Source: Mesodorylaimus sp. YZB2_4
Taxonomy: Eukaryota > Nematoda > Enoplea > Dorylaimida > Dorylaimidae
DNA: 64,000 bases
Assembly (NCBI GenBank): GCA_030248295.1
Contig: JASANH010001195.1
Span: 1-64,000 of the forward strand
Reading direction: 5' to 3'
Positions 10,959 through 21,600 of this stretch are shown one piece after another. The notes beneath the pieces were generated by a model. That model was not told the DNA's origin and did no database searches. It worked only from the letters and a program-made list of their open reading frames with translations. The position numbers were made by a program, and so were the translations under genes. Within the stretch, counting starts at the first letter, position 1; every line of letters begins with the position of its first letter.

Positions 10959-11490
10959 CCCCCCCCCGGTGTCTAATGATGCGAGCCTGTTAGCTCGATA
11001 GTATAGCTGCTTGTAGGATGTGGGCAGTGTAAAGTACAAGTTTGCTGCTGCAGCTCATGTGCAAGGTACTAGTCTACGAAATTTTTGAGCTCCCAGCTTA
11101 TTGGAGAAGGGATATTTCACACGCTGCCAATGCGAGTGTATGCAAGACCAGACCAGTTTTCCTCAGCCAATGGCATGGTTCAAAACCAAATGTTGAACTA
11201 CCTAACACTATAAATCAATAAAAAGAGGCAGTAGGACGCCCTACTGCCTAAATAGTGAAATAGTGAATTCACCAGTATGGCAGCTGCAGATTTTGGCGAA
11301 GCAGTGGTTTTACGATACATTCGAGACTCGTCTTCTTCGCCCTTAGACCAGGCGAGAATGTCCAAGGGCAGGCGAAGACCCTGGCACTCCATTGCTGATT
11401 CAAGAAAATCGTGGACTATTTGAGGCATTTCATATCCTGAAGATATTTGTGCATGAGTACTTAAAGAATCGCATTTTCTCAGCACTGATA
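10959..11490. other. Intergenic, nothing recognised
   Basis: Low-copy-looking sequence after the MITE. I see no coding frame, RNA gene or recognised repeat in it. Confidence 0.4.
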
Positions 11491-11504
11491 GCTGGGGAAA
11501 CGAC

Positions 11505-12270
11505 ATGGTTGGGGAACCGCCACAGTGGAGGAAACGTCGCATGTCTCAGTGAGTTGATTTTCCCACCAGGCACGGTGGAAAAAACGTCTCTGTGGGGGAA
11601 TCGACCAAGTGGGGGAAACGCCTCACAATCCTTACTGAAGGGGTTAAATACCATATGATAGATCACGTAAGCTGTAACCGCTGTTACGACAAATCCTCGC
11701 TGACCTTGCACGCCTGGCCGCGGGCGGACCACCCAGTGCCGTCGAGGTGCTCCAAGAGGAGAAACAAACGCCTGCCGTTTGTTCGTCAAACAAGTCTCGC
11801 CTGCTGAACTGCCTAGCTCTGAAGGCAAGGCGGACTTGAGGCAAAAATATGCAAAAGAGATGCTGACAGCAGATCAGCTAGGCACAAGTGAGGAGTATAA
11901 ATGCGCATCTGCAACGAGATACCATCTTTTTAGAGTGTCTCTAACAATACGAGTACTGTTGTAAGCAGTTGCCTTTACTATAGCATGATTGCCATTCCTG
12001 TGCCCCATAAGATTGATCAAAGTGCATCAGAACAGCGTGTGCTTCAAGGACATGCGTCGGGTAATTTCTGGTGCCAGAAATTACCTCAGGCAAGGTCGTT
12101 TTTAGCCACTTATCACAAATGGCGTAAAATGGAAGCCTGTCGTGCTGCCTTACACATCCCATCACACACGCGCTGCTTTTTGCAATCCAAGTCGTACCCA
12201 CATCAGACGAAAAATTATGGCGGGGGAACCGACAGTGGGGGGACCGACCAAGTGGGTGAAACGTCACAGG
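11505..12270. repeat. Region bounded by repeated GTGGGGGAA motifs, with SINE-body fragment
   Basis: A GACCAAGTGGGGGAAACG block at 11603-11620 recurs slightly changed at 12245-12262, each preceded by a GGGGAACCG-type motif. Between them, 11694-11768 resembles the body of the tRNA-derived element at 32653-32732 (shared CTCGCTGACCTT and CCACCCAGT). I see no credible gene. This looks like a composite or decayed non-autonomous element. Confidence 0.45.
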
Positions 12271-13390
12271 ACCGTACGATTAGTAAGAGCTCTGTGCTAC
12301 CTCAGTTGCCAAGTAGAGCAGCCACAAGGCGCTTAGGTCTCTGCTGTGAAAGATCTTCCCTCATTACAGCCTACACTACGTTCCAAAATTATGCTTTTTT
12401 TTCCAAAATTAACGATATTTCGAGGCGAATAACCCATTCCCGACAAGGATATTATTTCTCCTGCTTTCTTTCAGTGACACGAATTGATTGGGCTTATTAT
12501 TTTTCGCTAAATTAAAGAAAAAATGACCTGATTTATCTGCCACTTGTCAAAAAATCACAAAAATCACACCTGATCAATAATCGATGATTTCGATTTTCCA
12601 GCTTGAGGAATCCATGACTTGACATACAGAAACAATAACTGGCGTGCCTTTCAGCAAACTTCAGCTAATAAAACCATGTTTATCTTCAATTTGGTCATCC
12701 ATTTCCCATTTATAGATAAGATCAAAATGCGGAAAACCGAAATTTTTGACTAGCTAACGAAAAAATCGAGAATTGGCGACCATCAAGATTGGTTACGTGT
12801 CAGAGGGGTTCGTCTGGAAAAGAAATGAATTCCCTTCCGACGCAGTTATCGCGCACATGCACATTTAGTACCGTTACTATTTGCCGGTCAATAAAACAAA
12901 AAGATGGCCCCGCCGCACAGCTGTTAACTTAATTTTGGAACGTAGTGTACTGTGCGTTTTTGAAAATATTTGCAACATTTCAACGCTGACATCAAAACCA
13001 ACGGGGTATGTCTCAGGTATTTCATGTCAGATAAGGCCTCGTCGGCTAGCTTCAATACATGCGCTAGTGCAATTCGGGGGATATTAACGTCAAAACGTGC
13101 TAAAATCGTGTTCAAAGTCCGCCAAAGTAAAATCAATGTCAAAACTTTTCAGGGCTCGGTCAAAAATCAAAATCAACTCAATTTCAGGGGCAAGTTCAAA
13201 AGTGTATGTCGAGTCAATCAAATTTCATGTTTTAACTACCAGCATAGACGATGGCGTCTTCACTCTGATAAGACATTTCACACGGCATGATTTACTTGGC
13301 GTGGGTCGTACTCGAGATAGTCCAACAGCCTCGACCACTATGCCGGCATGCCATGCTAAAGTGCCACTACTTCACCACCTTATGTTGTTT
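12271..13390. other. Intergenic, upstream of DEG/ENaC pair
   Basis: Non-coding by inspection. Short frames here have no family signature. A plausible splice acceptor (CTACCCGCACAG, ending near 13563) suggests the next gene may have a 5' untranslated exon in this stretch. Confidence 0.4.
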
Positions 13391-13396
13391 GGGAGA

Positions 13397-13404
13397 TATA
13401 AATA
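13397..13404 (+). promoter_or_regulatory. Possible TATA box of the first DEG/ENaC gene
   Basis: TATAAATA lies 258 bp upstream of the ATG at 13662. The context is otherwise unremarkable, so this is suggestive only. Confidence 0.3.
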
Positions 13405-13661
13405 TAGAACTTGATTGTACACCAGAACCCCATGTTCGGTCACGCGATGCCTCAGGCCTGAAAGGGGGCTGCCGAAAATGAACAACATCATGCCTTGTTT
13501 TGAGGTTGTGAGACTAGTTTTTAAATGTAAGTAACATTCTTGAATCTTCCTTCTACCCGCACAGGACAAACTAATGTTCTCGCCCATATTTTTACTTGCC
13601 GTTACTTTTCGCGAATAACATACCAACCACCAGTGGGTCACGATTTGGGTATCTAACCACA

Positions 13662-15506
13662 ATGGTCACCACGCATAGGCTCAATCATCGAATGCGCTCA
13701 TGGTCCACACATTTAAAACAATCGTGCGTTTTCACCTGGCCAGGCGGTCTAAAGTTTGGACTTTGGGTATTCGGATTTCTAAGTATGATTGCCCTGACCG
13801 GCAGGGATCTATTGCCGATAATTGACGAATATCAAAATAATAATGTGGCGACAAGAATGGAAGTTCGAAGACTACAAGTGGCCCCGAATTTTACTATTTG
13901 CCTACCCTACTACAGCACGTACATGTACACTATTTTGGACATACTGAAAGAGTTGGATGAGAAATATTTGAATGGATCGGAATCGATGAAAGATGTCTGT
14001 GGCCGATGTCACAGCCTGGAACAGGCCAACCATATATGGGCGTTCTGGTTACATTTGAATGCTACAGAATTAAGTTCAATAAAAACTGTCATCAAATATC
14101 TGGTAACAAATTTTTATGAACAAGAAATGTACAAAGTGACATTGGATGAAGTAAATTTTTATTGGATGCAAACCTTGATCGACGCTGTCTGGTATTATTT
14201 TTCGTGGGTTTATTATTATGAAATGGCATTTTTATCATCTCCTGACGACTCTGGGTTGAAGGAAAAAGCTGATTGGAGGACTCCCGAAGCCATGAATTGG
14301 CTTCCTCGCGAGGCCATGGATAAATTGTACAATTATCTATTAGATGTATTAGAACTTTGTATTTTTGGTGGATGCGGCTTAAAGAATGCAACAGAAACTG
14401 ATCCATACGCTGACGAGATCCGACCCGGATTTCGGTTAGCCAATGAGTCCGTAACAATTGTGGGCGACGAGTTCTGTTTCCCAGCGCCTATTGATACTGG
14501 AATTCGAGATTTTGTTTGTTCCTACAATCGTCCTTGGATATGGAGTCGCTGGTCGACCAGTGATTTTAAAATATATCCATCATCAGCTATTCTATACTCG
14601 GAAGTAAATGATAAAGACGCGGTTTATTCATCGCCAGCTGGGAAAAAGCAAAATTTGTCTGAACATATTTTCTTAACATATCACGTCAGTTCAAGGTTGG
14701 TTGAGAAAAATCAGGAAGAAAAAACGTGTTCTGAAGAAAATGACGTGGAACTTTGTATTGCTAAGGCGCAATTGAAAATTGCTCTCGGCGAATGTCAGTG
14801 CTTGCCATTCACTTATAGAAATCTCGAACAAACTAATGGGTCATTGCCATATTGCACTTTGGATCATTTTACGAGTAACAGTTGCATGAAAAAACTGAAA
14901 AAAAATTTGGACGAAGTCAAGCTACGATGCAATTATAAATGTAATTATACATTTTATTCCTGGGATGTAAAACAAAGTATTGCCTACAATCACGAGTATA
15001 ATGGAAGTACGCCTCAATTTTTGGTGTCTTTTGGTGCCCTGGATGTGCCTTTTGTAGAATTCCGTTCTGACGTGGACACAACACCTGAACAATTCGTCAG
15101 TCAAATCGGTGGTGTTGTCAGTTTATACCTGGGTGTTAGTGGTCTGACCATATTCGCCGTTTTGGTGCTTTGTATTGACCAAAGTCGACATTGGAGTAAA
15201 TATCGGAAAGAGCAAATTAGACGCAAAAGCGTGTTTGACGTGTGGCAATTTTTTCGAATTGTCGGCGTTTTCCATTCGTATGGACAAAGTGCCAGAGATG
15301 GCGAGGACAGGGAACGTGGAAAGGTGAGCCAGAAACAAAGTGAAGTTGTGAATGATGTCGAAGAACTGAAGGTTAAAGCGGCACGAATGGATCAATGCTT
15401 GTTTGAAATTGGAGCTCGAATGGAGAAAATGGAGAAATTACTAGAAAAACTGGTTGGAGCGGATGCGGATGCTGGTGATCCAGAGATAGTGATAACTAGA
15501 TTTTGA
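13662..15506 (+). CDS. DEG/ENaC sodium channel subunit, tandem copy 1
   Basis: I place the start at the first ATG of the frame, 13662, giving 614 residues in one exon; upstream in-frame sequence has no ATG. Helix 1 lies around FGLWVFGFLSMIAL, followed by the family motif NFTICLPYY. The extracellular part is rich in N-glycosylation sites and ends in the usual cysteine pattern (CLPF...YC...C...CNYKCNYTFY). Helix 2 follows Gly-Gly and carries Gly-Val-Ser at the selectivity position (LGVSGLTIFAVLVL). The C-terminal tail is predicted coiled coil. DEG/ENaC proteins form trimeric amiloride-sensitive cation channels in the plasma membrane. Oddity: the usual His-Gly before helix 1 is not present as such (WSTHLKQS). 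The ligand or stimulus cannot be inferred. Confidence 0.9.
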   Translation: MVTTHRLNHRMRSWSTHLKQSCVFTWPGGLKFGLWVFGFLSMIALTGRDLLPIIDEYQNNNVATRMEVRRLQVAPNFTICLPYYSTYMYTILDILKELDEKYLNGSESMKDVCGRCHSLEQANHIWAFWLHLNATELSSIKTVIKYLVTNFYEQEMYKVTLDEVNFYWMQTLIDAVWYYFSWVYYYEMAFLSSPDDSGLKEKADWRTPEAMNWLPREAMDKLYNYLLDVLELCIFGGCGLKNATETDPYADEIRPGFRLANESVTIVGDEFCFPAPIDTGIRDFVCSYNRPWIWSRWSTSDFKIYPSSAILYSEVNDKDAVYSSPAGKKQNLSEHIFLTYHVSSRLVEKNQEEKTCSEENDVELCIAKAQLKIALGECQCLPFTYRNLEQTNGSLPYCTLDHFTSNSCMKKLKKNLDEVKLRCNYKCNYTFYSWDVKQSIAYNHEYNGSTPQFLVSFGALDVPFVEFRSDVDTTPEQFVSQIGGVVSLYLGVSGLTIFAVLVLCIDQSRHWSKYRKEQIRRKSVFDVWQFFRIVGVFHSYGQSARDGEDRERGKVSQKQSEVVNDVEELKVKAARMDQCLFEIGARMEKMEKLLEKLVGADADAGDPEIVITRF

Positions 15507-17501
15507 GACATTTTATAAGGGACTGCTTCTCTCAACTGTTTTGATTAACTGATTGTTCCGAAATATGCATATTTATGAATCTTGCGATTTTTGATTAGTC
15601 ATATCAACTACAAAGGAACATGGCCAGCTTTAAACGTAGTGCACTGTAGAATATATGTGGATCTATTGCCGATAATTGACGAATATCAAAATAATAATGT
15701 GGCGACAAGAATGGAAGTTCGAAGACTACAAGTGGCCCCGAATTTTACTATTTGCCTACCCTACTACAGCACGTACATGTACACTATTTTGGACATACTG
15801 AAAGAGTTGGATGAGAAATATTTGAATGGATCGGAATCGATGAAAGATGTCTGTGGCCGATGTCACAGCCTGGAACAGGCCAACCATATATGGGCGTTCT
15901 GGTTACATTTGAATGCTACAGAATTAAGTTCAACAAAAACTGTCATCAAATATCTGGTAACACATTTTTATGAAAAAGAAATGTATAAAGTGACATTGGA
16001 TGAAGTAAATTTTTATTGGATGCAAACCTTGATCGACGCTGTCTGGTATTATTTTTCGTGGGTTTATTATTATGAAATGGCATTTTTATCATCTCCTGAC
16101 GACTCTGGGTTGAAGGAAAAAGCTGATTGGAGGACTCCCGAAGCCATGAATTGGCTTCCTCGCGAGGCCATGGATAAATTGTACAATTATCTATTAGATG
16201 TATTAGAACTTTGTATTTTTGGTGGATGCGGCTTAAAGAATGCAACAGAAACTGATCCATACGCTGACGAGATCCGACCCGGATTTCGGTTAGCCAATGA
16301 GTCCGTAACAATTGTGGGCGACGAGTTCTGTTTTCCAGCGCCTATTGATACTGGAATTCGAGATTTTGTTTGTTCCTACAATCGTCCTTGGATATGGAGT
16401 CGCTGGTCGACCAGTGATTTCAAAATATATCCATCATCAGCTATTCTATACTCGGAAGTAAATGATAAAGACGCGGTTTATTCATCGCCAGCTGGGAAAA
16501 AGCAAAATTTGTCTGAACATATTTTCTTAACATATCACGTCAGTTCAAGGTTGGTTGAGAAAAATCAGAAAGAAAAAACGTGTTCTGAAGAAAATGACGT
16601 GGAACTTTGTATTGCCAAGGCGCAATTGAAAATTGCTCTCGGCGAATGCCAGTGCTTGCCATTCACTTATAGAAATCTCGAAGAAACTAATGGGTCCTTG
16701 CCATATTGCACTTTGGATCATTTTACGAGTAACAGTTGCATGAAAAAACTGAAAAAAAATTTGGACGAAGTCAAGCTACGATGCAATTATAAATGTAATT
16801 ATACATTTTATTCCTGGGATGTAAAACAAAGTATTGCCTACAATCACGAGTATAATGGAAGTACACCTCAATTTTTGGTGTCTTTTGGTGCCCTGGATGT
16901 GCCTTTTGTAGAATTCCGTTCTGACGTGGACACAACACCTGAACAATTCGTCAGTCAAATCGGTGGTGTTGTAAATTTCTACCTGGGTGTTAGTGGTCTG
17001 ACCATATTCGCCGTTTTGGTGCTTTGTATTGACCAAAGTCGACATTGGAGTAAATATCGGAAAGAGCAAATTAGACGCAAAAGCGTGTTTGACGTGTGGC
17101 AATTTTTTCGAATTGTCGGCGTTTTCCATTCGTATGGACAAAGTGCCAGAGATGGCGAGGACAGGGAACGTGGAAAGGCGAGCCAGGAACAGAGTGAAGT
17201 TGTGAATGATGTCGAAGAACTGAAGGTTAAAGCGGCGCGAATGGATCAACGCTTGTTTGAAATTGGAGCTCGAATGGAGAAAATGGAGAAATTACTAGAA
17301 AAACTGGTTGGAGCGGATGCGGATGCTGGTGATCCAGAGATAGTGATAACTAGATTTTGAGACTTTTTATAAGGGACTGCTTCTCTCAACTGTTTTTATG
17401 AACTGGTTGTTTCGAAATGTGCATATTTATGAATCTTGCGACTTTCGATTAGTCATATCAACTACAAAGGAACATCGCCAGCTGTGCACTGTAGAATATA
17501 T
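13804..17501 (+). repeat. Direct tandem duplication of a 1.85-kb unit
   Basis: Unit 1 is about 13804-15657 and unit 2 about 15658-17501. Both start at GATCTATTGCCGATAATTG and end in TGTAGAATATATGT, so the 3' untranslated sequence is duplicated too. Small indels in the 3' parts explain the slight length difference. Confidence 0.9.
15711..17360 (+). CDS. DEG/ENaC tandem copy 2, lacking transmembrane helix 1
   Basis: From 15658 on this is nearly identical to copy 1 from 13804, with about ten amino-acid changes over roughly 565 aligned residues. The duplication begins inside the region just after helix 1. No ATG precedes 15711 in frame, and the predicted 549-residue product has only the ectodomain, helix 2 (YLGVSGLTIFAVLVL) and the coiled-coil tail. 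The frame upstream of 15711 is open back to 15582 and includes TGCACTGTAG just before the duplicated block, which could act as a splice acceptor. It could be a truncated product, an alternative 3' exon of copy 1, or a young pseudogene that has not yet gained stops. Confidence 0.75.
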   Translation: MEVRRLQVAPNFTICLPYYSTYMYTILDILKELDEKYLNGSESMKDVCGRCHSLEQANHIWAFWLHLNATELSSTKTVIKYLVTHFYEKEMYKVTLDEVNFYWMQTLIDAVWYYFSWVYYYEMAFLSSPDDSGLKEKADWRTPEAMNWLPREAMDKLYNYLLDVLELCIFGGCGLKNATETDPYADEIRPGFRLANESVTIVGDEFCFPAPIDTGIRDFVCSYNRPWIWSRWSTSDFKIYPSSAILYSEVNDKDAVYSSPAGKKQNLSEHIFLTYHVSSRLVEKNQKEKTCSEENDVELCIAKAQLKIALGECQCLPFTYRNLEETNGSLPYCTLDHFTSNSCMKKLKKNLDEVKLRCNYKCNYTFYSWDVKQSIAYNHEYNGSTPQFLVSFGALDVPFVEFRSDVDTTPEQFVSQIGGVVNFYLGVSGLTIFAVLVLCIDQSRHWSKYRKEQIRRKSVFDVWQFFRIVGVFHSYGQSARDGEDRERGKASQEQSEVVNDVEELKVKAARMDQRLFEIGARMEKMEKLLEKLVGADADAGDPEIVITRF

Positions 17502-17985
17502 GTCGAAATATTAGGAGAAAAGGAAGAGGGTGTCCTTGGTCCTTGGCACACGCAGAGGGTGTTCTTGGTGGTGGGTTCAAGGCACAAATGGATGAGGGTT
17601 AGAGAATGAGAAAGAATCAAAAAACGCATTTTTGGTGGGCTTTCTGTATGGATGGCTTGACACCGGATTAGGTCGGGCTGAACCCGGAAAGATCAGGAAG
17701 CCAGCACTTTATATCGTTATGCGTAGGCGACAGAAACGGGTAAGAATTTGCAAATTGAATTTTTTTGTACTACTGGAGACTGTGGCTTAGCCTGTACAGC
17801 CTAAAGCAGTTCAAGTTCAAACAACTATAGCGCATGCAATCAGCGCCTTGACGTGCTTTCAATTTTTAATGCGACAGCCCCCTTTTTATCGCACTATTTT
17901 CCGTTTATTTCTAATATTGGGACATTGATTTAACATTCACAGCTAAATTGCCTGCAATTTCACATTATTACCGAGTTTATTCAGC
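17502..17985. other. Intergenic after the tandem channel pair
   Basis: Contains a short GGTCGGGCTGAACCCGG palindromic stretch near 17670 resembling the GGTCGGGTT repeats at 44138-44160. Otherwise nothing recognised. Confidence 0.4.
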
Positions 17986-18470
17986 TTGAGCACTTTGCTC
18001 CAGTCCCACTGTTTGATTACTGTTTCTCTTCTCCCAGACCTAGACGATTATGAAAACTCCATAAGCTATAAGCTGGTCATAAGTTATCATGGAGAAACCA
18101 GCGTAGACGCCCATCATTCCACTGATATAGCTTATGGCCAAGTAAACTTTCGAAATCTGGGTCTGCTCGAAGTGAGTGCGCACGATGTGGGAAGAATGAT
18201 CGTATTAGTGTGCAGTATATGGTTTAACTAATCGTAAGAACCAACAAAGCTTTATCGGATCTCTTTCAGCTGTTTTAAAATTCAGTTCGAAACTTGTGTC
18301 AGTATCTGCTAAAACTATGGTTAGGAAAAAAGCTGGTCCAAATGAACATGTGTGATTTGGCGGGGAGAAAGTGGTAAATGGGATCGTGCAGCCGAATCGA
18401 ATTCTCCATCTTGATACCTGCGAACCAATGCTGCATTTTACCATTGGAGCTTTATTTCAGGTAACAATGA
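17986..18470 (-). pseudogene. Decayed fragment of a three-exon-type DEG/ENaC gene
   Basis: Minus-strand frames match the last two exons of channels A, B and C at 36-62 kb. The exon-2-like part (18250-18440) has SPPNHTCSFGPAFFLTIVL and DTDTSFELNFKT; the exon-3-like part has GMMGVYAGFSMITY near 18080-18130. The parts are interrupted by stops and frame changes and there is no first exon, so this is a relic. It shows that the minus-strand subfamily once extended to this side of IFT121. Confidence 0.85.
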
Positions 18471-18642
18471 AGTGCGATATGGTGTAGCAAACCTGGCCTC
18501 CAAGCAGAAGTTCCAAGTCACAGTTTGGTCCCTCACTAGCATGAATACTGTACGCTCACTTAAAAATTAAATCCAGATCGAAAAGTCGACTTGCCAGTCC
18601 TCTCACTCAGTTTATCCCACAGTAATTTAATCACATCAAACA

Positions 18643-21600
18643 TCAGATCGAAGTGTGACAAAGAGGGCAATATTTATGGGCTTGTATTTCTTGTTCGTAC
18701 GCTCGATGCTTGCAAACTGGACATAACCAAAATTGATAATCCATTAATGGTCGCCCACTGACAATGCAAGTTGGAAATTTGGCATCACAACTCGGACATA
18801 CTTGGCAATAATCAGGGATCAGCGTCTCGCATCCTGTACATTCAGCTTTATTCGCTCGACTGTCCTTGGCGCTGAATCTAAAATACGACTCAAATCTAGG
18901 ATACTGTACTTCGTCACGTGAGATTGTGCTTGGTCTCCAAAAAGGTTTCAAAGAGAGTTAAATAAACGGAAGATTCCTCTAAAATGTTTAAAATAAACTT
19001 TCCGTAAGGCACTAGATCGTGTCGCTTTACTTTAAGTACCAAGAAAAAAAGCGTGTAGTTTTTTAGGAGTCAAGCTTATCGTTCGTTTAAGTGCGAAATT
19101 TCGTTTCACTCATCCAGTTAACGAGACTTCACTCCCTGAACACTGCTTATTTTCTCGGTCACCTGGGGCCGGTTAGCAATCAGTTGACATGTCCTAACTC
19201 TTGTGACATCCAGTTCCATCCTACATCAGAGATTTTACCGCTTTAAATTTGGGACATGTTCAAGATGATTGTGAAGGTGGTCTATGGTAGTGGTCTGACG
19301 ACTAAAATCAAGTTATGACTCAAGCCAAATCAAGGCAAGAAAAGCTACCAGTCACTCTTTCAATTTCTTACTTTGTAAAAATTGTCAAAGCCAATTTTTC
19401 GTACGCGTCTTGTTCCTCCTCAGACAGCGTTTCTAGCGATTCCAATTTTATAAATGCTCGACTACACACAGAAAATTGACGACTTGCACAACTGGTGAGC
19501 GCTGCAACGGAAGTTCTCAATTTTCCTGCAATCGCAGGCTTTGAATGTTTGTCTTACCCAATAAAGAATACACGTCCAACGCATCGATAATATCGTCATA
19601 TTCAGTCAAGTGCAGAGCTGTTTTCATGGCAGCGTCAACATTTCCTAAAATGTGCGGGAAGTATTCAATATTCTGAGGGATCGACTGGTTGCTGCCATGG
19701 GAGGAGGACATTTTCGAACTATCTCATGGATAATTTGATTTTATCTTACCGTCATATAGCTGCCTTTGAGCCAATATGTAAAAGTGATAGGCCTCTGCTC
19801 CACGCCAAGCGTTGTCGATCAGTTTGCTGTCCATAAAATTCACACTATCCTCCTCCAACAGTCCAGTCAAAGCTGCCTTGGCTTCGACGTTGCGTTTCCC
19901 TTTATCAATAGCCGCTTTCAGTTTGTTCTGTTCGTGATGCTGCTCGATTAGGAGAGCGCCCAGAACGTAAACTTTTTTCAAGCGCAATGGGCCAGATTGC
20001 TTCATACGTTCTTCGTCAGCAATCTGAAAAGAAACAAGGTGTTTCAACCATCGTCACTGTCGAAATGGATTTGAATATCCATCTACATATCCGCTGTATA
20101 ATTTCTCCATATCATATCAATAGTGATTGGTACATGACACATAGTGCTGAATCACTAAGGATTGTTTACCTGATAAACAAGTTTTGCAGCATCCAAATAT
20201 CGCCCAGCTTTTCGATATAATTGCACAGCCGTCAGCGATTTCTCTGCATCACCACCGATTAGCTGCTCTGCATACTTGGCCAGCAAGTTGTCGATGTCGG
20301 GCACATCGTACGATCGAGCCAACTGGATGGCCGCATCCCACTGATTTAATTGAATGCAGGTATCTAATGCGCTTTTGATCTGGTTACACTAAACAGTAGG
20401 AAACATTATATGACCCCCCTGATTTCTAAAACACCCCTCTGCCAGGAACATCTGTATGTGAAGCTTCCAGCGTGAATTTACGTTGCATGTGTGTAATTTG
20501 CATGCTGAGCGTATACAATCGAGTGTAGTAGCGTGACAATACCTGTTACGTAGACACTAGGGGTAATGTACACCCTGCTATGGTAGTTATACTAATCGTA
20601 AGAGCGTAATTGTAGACAGTTTGTTCATGAACCCTCCCTAACGTACCCTTGTAAACGCCTCCACCGCTTGCTCGCATAAGCCAGCGTTTGCAAACATATC
20701 GCCAACACGCTGAAATTATGTCAATGTGCATAAGTCAAAGAGCCAGTTAAATGTGCATATTGCAGAAGACCAGTAAAAAGCTACAATGTAAATAACATTT
20801 CTTAAGAAATCAAGGAAGCTTCCTCTACAGCATAGTACCTATAGTTGGAGTCATGCCAAACAAGAAATAGAAGCAGTCGATCGTTGCAACTATTTTGTGT
20901 ATGTATCTCAAGCTCAAGCTCTCAAGCTATTGCAACTATCGCTATGTGGCTTCATCGCAGGGTAGTGAGTAAATGAATGCACCCTGTAGAGTTCTCAACT
21001 TAGAACTCCCAGTCAGCTTGGTGCCATGGAACACATGAACACATTTGTTAGAAAACTGTTGTATAATCTCAATTTTAAGTGTACTTACAGGCAATAACTT
21101 GTGATTGTCTGGCAGCGTTCTCATCAATTTCTCCAGGTTATCGTAATCCTCCAGCATGTAATAGCAGTCGGCTAATCGTTCGTGATTGCGACCAGGCAAA
21201 TAATGGGCGATGGCATTTTGCCACTTTTGCCGATCGGCATAATAATCGCCAACAGCATTCCATGCTTCTTCCATTTGTAAATCGTCGCCAGCTCCGGTGC
21301 CCACCTGCAACAGTTGCAGAACGCGAAACCAGTCGCCTAATTTGCGGCGAAGAGTCAACGCCAAATCACGTCGATCACATTCCATATACATCCGTTCAGC
21401 ATCGTCGAATCGGCCAAAATAGGCAGCTATTTCAGCTCTGCGCAAAGTTTCGTTCTAAAATTAATAATTCATGCAGCTGCCAGGATGGTGTCTCATACGG
21501 GTAGGTACCACAAGCCCAGTAACTTACGCGAACCTTCCCCAATCTCCATACATCTGTATGGTATAGGAAAGAAGGTTCCAGAAAGACTATTTTAAAAGTT

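Noticed and set aside
13596..13661. Longer N-terminus for tandem channel copy 1
   Set aside because: The upstream part of the frame starts with TTG and has no ATG before 13662.
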